In this document: positions 61,003-64,000 of the stretch, in pieces
Numbering within the stretch: position 1 is the stretch's first letter
Layout of the letters: every line of letters begins with the position of its first letter
DNA from: Microtetraspora malaysiensis
Lineage (GTDB): Bacteria; Actinomycetota; Actinomycetes; Streptosporangiales; Streptosporangiaceae
Reading direction: 5' to 3'
Assembly: GCF_001528665.1 (NCBI RefSeq)
Contig: NZ_BBYJ01000014.1
Location: 120,988-184,987, forward strand
DNA length: 64,000 nucleotides
Translations under genes and position numbers: made by a program
Notes under the pieces: generated by a model
Seen by the model: the letters and a program-made list of their open reading frames with translations, nothing else
Told to the model about the DNA's origin: nothing
Database searches by the model: none

Positions 61003-61052
61003 CTGTCCTAGTACAGATAAGGCGGGAGACGGGCGGACCTGTTCTAGCACAG
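61003..61052. promoter_or_regulatory. Two operator motifs CTGTnCTAGnACAG
   Basis: CTGTCCTAGTACAG (61003-61016) and CTGTTCTAGCACAG (61039-61052) are two near-perfect 14-bp palindromes 36 bp apart centre to centre, in the 91-bp gap between the GntR-TetR gene and the monooxygenase. They are probably the binding sites of that regulator. Confidence 0.75.
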
Positions 61053-61089
61053 TTGGGCGTCGCGCGGCGGACGGGGATACCAAGGACTC

Positions 61090-62211
61090 ATGACTTCCAT
61101 CCTGATCTCCGGTTCGAGCGTCGCCGGGCCCGCGCTCGCGTACTTCCTCAGCCGGCACGGCTTCACCGTCACCGTGGTCGAACGAGCCCCCGCGCCGCGC
61201 CCCGGCGGGCAGGCGATCGACGTACGCGGCGTCGCGCTCACGGTCGCCGAGCGCCTGGGAATCCTCGCCGACCTGCAGCGGTGCCGTACCCACATGAAGG
61301 GCATGTCCATGCTGGACGGCGACGGCAACGAGCTGTGGCGGTCCACGGAGGTGGCGCTGTCCAGCGGGCGGCTCGACAGCGAGGACGTGGAGGTGCTCCG
61401 CGACGACCTCTCCGGCCTCCTCTACGACAGGACGCGCCAGGACGTCGAGTACGTCTTCGGGGACTCCATCACCTCGCTCGTCCAGGACGAGCACGGCGTG
61501 CACGTCACCTTCGAACGCTCGGCTCCGCGCACCTTCGACCTGCTGGTCGGCGCGGACGGCCTGCACTCGAACGTGCGCAGGCTCGCCTTCGGCCCGGAGC
61601 GGGACTTCGTCCGTCACCTTGGGACCTACGTGTCGATCTTCTCCATGGAGAACTACCTGGGCCTGGAGGACTGGCAGACCTGGTTCAACGACGGCACGGT
61701 GGGCGGCGTCATCTATCCCGTGCGCGGCAACGCCGAACTCCGCGTCAACATCGGCTTCCAGAGCGAGGACCCGGTCGAGTACGACCACCGCGACATCCAG
61801 GCGCAGAAGCGGCTCGTGGCCGAGCGCCTCACGCACGCACGCTGGGAGGTGCCCCGGCTGGTCAAGGCGATGTGGAGCGCGCCGGACTTCTATTTCGACT
61901 CGATGGCCCAGGTCCACATGGACCGCTGGTCGGCCGGCCGGGTGACACTGCTCGGCGACGCCGGCTACTGCGCCTCGCCGCTGTCCGGGCAGGGCACCAG
62001 CCTGGCGCTGATCGGCGCGTACGTCCTGGCCGCCGGGCTTGCCAGGTCCGGGTACGAAACCGCGTTCGCCGCCTACGAGGCCCGGATGCGGCCGTTCGTC
62101 GAGCTCAACCAGGCGCTGATCGAGCAGAACCGCGAGCACATGGAGCAGAACCCGGAGGGCAAGAGCCCGCTGGACGACGTCAAGAACGCGATCGAGCTCC
62201 CGGAGCTGTGA
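61090..62211 (+). CDS. FAD-dependent monooxygenase (TetX/Rox-like fold)
   Basis: A 373-residue PHBH-fold flavoprotein. The FAD loop is ISGSSVAGPALAYFLSRHGF, the DG motif LVGADGLHSNVRRLAFGPE, and the GD motif GRVTLLGDAGYCASPLSGQGTSLALIGAYVL. Paralogous to 7835-9019. AAGGA precedes the ATG. Its divergent GntR-TetR regulator suggests induction by its own substrate, possibly a drug-like aromatic compound, as with tetracycline- or rifamycin-modifying relatives. That link is inferred. Confidence 0.86.
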   Translation: MTSILISGSSVAGPALAYFLSRHGFTVTVVERAPAPRPGGQAIDVRGVALTVAERLGILADLQRCRTHMKGMSMLDGDGNELWRSTEVALSSGRLDSEDVEVLRDDLSGLLYDRTRQDVEYVFGDSITSLVQDEHGVHVTFERSAPRTFDLLVGADGLHSNVRRLAFGPERDFVRHLGTYVSIFSMENYLGLEDWQTWFNDGTVGGVIYPVRGNAELRVNIGFQSEDPVEYDHRDIQAQKRLVAERLTHARWEVPRLVKAMWSAPDFYFDSMAQVHMDRWSAGRVTLLGDAGYCASPLSGQGTSLALIGAYVLAAGLARSGYETAFAAYEARMRPFVELNQALIEQNREHMEQNPEGKSPLDDVKNAIELPEL

Positions 62212-62355
62212 GAAGCCGGGCGGGCGGGACCGGCGCCGTTCGAACTGATCCCCTTGGCCGGCGAGGCGTGCGTTAAAGGGCTTAAAGGGCGGCGCAAGGC
62301 AGCTGAAAGGCCCCCGGCCTATCACTGAGGAACACCGACCCCGAGGAGCCCCCCC

Positions 62356-63132
62356 ATGAGCAGCCTCTTACCGTTCTCCCGCACGCCGCGGCGACTCGTC
62401 CGCGACAGCTCCGTGGCATGCCGCCGACGGACCGCCGTCGCCGTGACCGGCGCCCTCCTGTCGAGCCTGACCGGCGCCGTTTCCCTGGCACAGCCGGCGG
62501 CCGCCGCGGCCCCGGCGCTGAAAGGCGCCGGAACCTGCGCGAACATCGACATGATCTACCAGCCCGCGTCCGCGTTCCCCGACACCGTTCGGGGACGTTT
62601 CGACTTCAGGATGCAGGCGAACACAATCGAGTTGGCGGTTCTGTGCCTGGTCAACGCCGAACGGACCACCATGCAACCGCTGACGAGGCCCATCGGGCTG
62701 GGCAAAGGGACCCTCACGCTCGGTGCCGCCGCGGCCCGGCACGCCGCGGACGCCGTCGCCCTGCACTGGTGGGGGAAAGTCGAACCGGGTAAGAACTGTC
62801 GCCCTATGAAGGGCGACCCCACCACGTGCGATCCGCACATCAATCCGGAGACCGGCTCGACCCCGCTCAGCCGGGCCCAGGCTGTGGGCTACGGCCGCCG
62901 CTGCGCCTCGTTCTCCGTCGCCGAGAACACCTACGTGGGATGGGGGTCCGCTTCCGTCACGCCGCGCGCGGCCGTCACGTGGTGGATGAACAGCAAGCCG
63001 CACCACGACAACATCCTCAACCCGGCTTTCACCGTGATGTACGCCAGAACCGCCCTGGGGAGCGCGGATCCGGCCGCCGGGTCCATCACTCCCGCAGTGA
63101 CGTACGTGCAGATGTTCGGCCGCTGCACCTGA
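62356..63132 (+). CDS. Secreted CAP/SCP-domain protein
   Basis: A 258-residue exported protein: signal peptide to about residue 45 (TAVAVTGALLSSLTGAVSLA..), then a CAP domain with LVNAERTTMQPL, HAADAVALHWWG, VAENTYVGWGSASVTPRAAVTWWMNSKPHHDNILNPAFT and the end VTYVQMFGRCT. The Glu of VAEN and the His of HHDN sit in the CAP cavity. Several Cys could form disulfides. Role unknown. GAGGAG precedes the ATG. Confidence 0.88.
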   Translation: MSSLLPFSRTPRRLVRDSSVACRRRTAVAVTGALLSSLTGAVSLAQPAAAAAPALKGAGTCANIDMIYQPASAFPDTVRGRFDFRMQANTIELAVLCLVNAERTTMQPLTRPIGLGKGTLTLGAAAARHAADAVALHWWGKVEPGKNCRPMKGDPTTCDPHINPETGSTPLSRAQAVGYGRRCASFSVAENTYVGWGSASVTPRAAVTWWMNSKPHHDNILNPAFTVMYARTALGSADPAAGSITPAVTYVQMFGRCT

Positions 63133-63163
63133 CGCCGTCGTCATTCCTGCCGAGTCGCCCGGG

Positions 63164-63189
63164 GGCGGAGCGTGCCGGCACGCTCCGCC
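63164..63189 (+). terminator. 26-bp perfect palindrome after the CAP gene
   Basis: GGCGGAGCGTGCC and GGCACGCTCCGCC are perfectly complementary with no spacer. As RNA the centre would open into a small loop. It lies 32 nt after the stop codon and is a likely terminator. Confidence 0.6.
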
Positions 63190-63426
63190 TCCGGCCTCGA
63201 TCAGGTCGAACCTGTGGAGTCCGTCGTCAGAAGCGGAGCCAGGTGGCTCCCGTCCGCTGCTGGGACACCCCCGGCTTGGAGTGGTCGTACACCCCGCGAG
63301 GGAAGATCGTCCGCAACCGGTCCCATTGCCCGCCGGTCCACGTCACCACGTAGTCCAGGACGACCCACCGAACGGTGACGGCTGCTCAATCGCATCGGGG
63401 GACAGAGTGGGCGTCCAGGCAGGCGG

Positions 63427-63819
63427 TCAGCGCCTTGCGAGGCGGACCAGGAAGACCGTGGCGGCGACGAGAAGCAACGCGACTACCAGGAACGGCCATG
63501 GACTCCACGCCTCTATGCATGACGTGTCCGTGTCCGTGGTCTCGCACACCCGCCCAGGCCCCCCGCGGTTCAACCAGGCCAGATAGAGCGCCGCCACGCT
63601 GAGACCAGCCGGAACCGCGGCAGCCGAGTGGTTCCGCAGAGCCTTGAGCAGGATTCCCGCCACAGCGAGCACACAACCCACGAGCAGTAGTACAAGTCCG
63701 ATCGTGAGGATCGACGCGAACCCGAAGCCGAGGAGGACTCCCACGACCGCCCACCAGGCGAACGCCCAGAGTGCTGGACGAGACCTCGAGTTCGGTGACG
63801 AGATGTGCTCAGCCTTCAT
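63427..63819 (-). CDS. Small four-helix membrane protein
   Basis: A 130-residue protein starting MKAEHISSPNSRSRPALWAF with GGGAG at 7 nt. Four hydrophobic segments: ALWAFAWWAVVGVLLGFGFAS, LTIGLVLLLVGCVLAVAGILL, AVPAGLSVAALYLAWL and WPFLVVALLLVAATVFLV. A loop before the last helix has two Cys (RVCETTDTDTSCIE) that may pair. Function unknown. It overlaps the upstream partial gene by 11 nt. Confidence 0.75.
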   Translation of the reverse strand: MKAEHISSPNSRSRPALWAFAWWAVVGVLLGFGFASILTIGLVLLLVGCVLAVAGILLKALRNHSAAAVPAGLSVAALYLAWLNRGGPGRVCETTDTDTSCIEAWSPWPFLVVALLLVAATVFLVRLARR

Positions 63820-64000
63820 CGGAATCTCCCGACTTGTCGGCGGCAGCGAAGTTGAAGACCACCTTCCAACCCGTGGCATCCTCTCTTGCCAGGTGCACGA
63901 GGAATACCGGCGAGTCCGTCTTCGGATCATAGTTCTCGATGCAGTCGGTGACCGGCGCCGAGGTCGAGTTCTTGGAAGCCACCTCGGTACGGCACATCTT
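63809..64000 (-). CDS. Hypothetical protein, 5' end beyond window
   Basis: The last 63 codons of a gene that enters from the right edge. The visible part reads CIENYDPKTDSPVFLVHLAR and VVFNFAAADKSGDSDEG; it has an acidic C-terminus. It could be the exposed domain of a protein co-made with the overlapping membrane protein. No family recognised. Confidence 0.6.
   Translation of the reverse strand, partial: KMCRTEVASKNSTSAPVTDCIENYDPKTDSPVFLVHLAREDATGWKVVFNFAAADKSGDSDEG

Overview
The window is very GC-rich, with strongly GC3-biased genes, many GTG starts, frequent leaderless starts, and a gene set (SARP/BTAD-NB-ARC regulator, ECF41 sigma factor, SoxR-regulated exporter, ureABCFGD without ureE, NgcEFG-type importer) typical of a soil actinomycete. 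The order Streptosporangiales (Nonomuraea/Streptosporangium-like) fits, but this is inferred from gene content only. I see no rRNA, tRNA, CRISPR array or intact insertion sequence. The only mobile-element trace is a tnpB 3' remnant near 36.9 kb.

Layout. 0-1.1 kb: dihydroxyacetone kinase, cut by the window edge. 1.3-17 kb: a multicopper oxidase, a succinate-semialdehyde-type dehydrogenase, a large SARP-type regulator, an FAD monooxygenase, a four-gene kynurenine operon (tryptophan dioxygenase, kynureninase, kynurenine 3-monooxygenase, alpha/beta-hydrolase formamidase), an MFS exporter with SoxR behind a clear SoxR box, and a cytochrome P450. 17-20 kb: an SRPBCC protein, then an NADH-dehydrogenase-like flavoprotein and an ECF41 sigma factor behind a consensus CRP-type palindrome. 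20-23 kb: a partly decayed stretch with a haloperoxidase-like remnant, a cupredoxin lipoprotein, a Tat-exported metallophosphoesterase and a DUF6529 membrane protein. 23.3-25.4 kb: an ArsR-SRPBCC-DHFR-like operon and a membrane protein. 25.5-30.5 kb: the urease operon. 30.6-34.6 kb: an acyl-CoA ligase, and TetR with an MFS exporter. 34.6-36.3 kb: Lrp with the divergent branched-chain amino acid exporter azlCD. 36.3-41.8 kb: DUF5946, a lipoprotein, a TetR/quinone-oxidoreductase pair, GH15, and an orphaned HigA antitoxin beside a broken higB. 42-45.3 kb: an acyl-CoA ligase/enoyl-CoA hydratase operon and PaaX-type regulator. 45.4-50.4 kb: a MacB-like ABC exporter and a two-component system. 50.6-52.3 kb: a methyltransferase and a terpenoid-cyclase-fold protein. 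52.5-59.9 kb: an aminosugar-oligosaccharide operon (GH4, BadF-type kinase, ngcEFG, ROK regulator, PIG-L-like protein). 60-64 kb: a GntR-TetR double-HTH regulator with its FAD monooxygenase, a secreted CAP-domain protein and two small genes at the edge.

Two sets of genes look as if they work together. First, the kynurenine operon makes 3-hydroxykynurenine and 3-hydroxyanthranilate but has no ring-opening dioxygenase here. A phenoxazinone-synthase-like copper oxidase, a SARP regulator, a P450 and a SoxR-controlled exporter sit around it, so a redox-active aminophenol or phenoxazinone product is a testable idea. Second, the 52-60 kb operon suggests import of a GlcNAc-type disaccharide, ATP-dependent phosphorylation, NAD-dependent GH4 cleavage and possibly deacetylation. 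It carries two operator-like palindromes placed just downstream of the -10 boxes.
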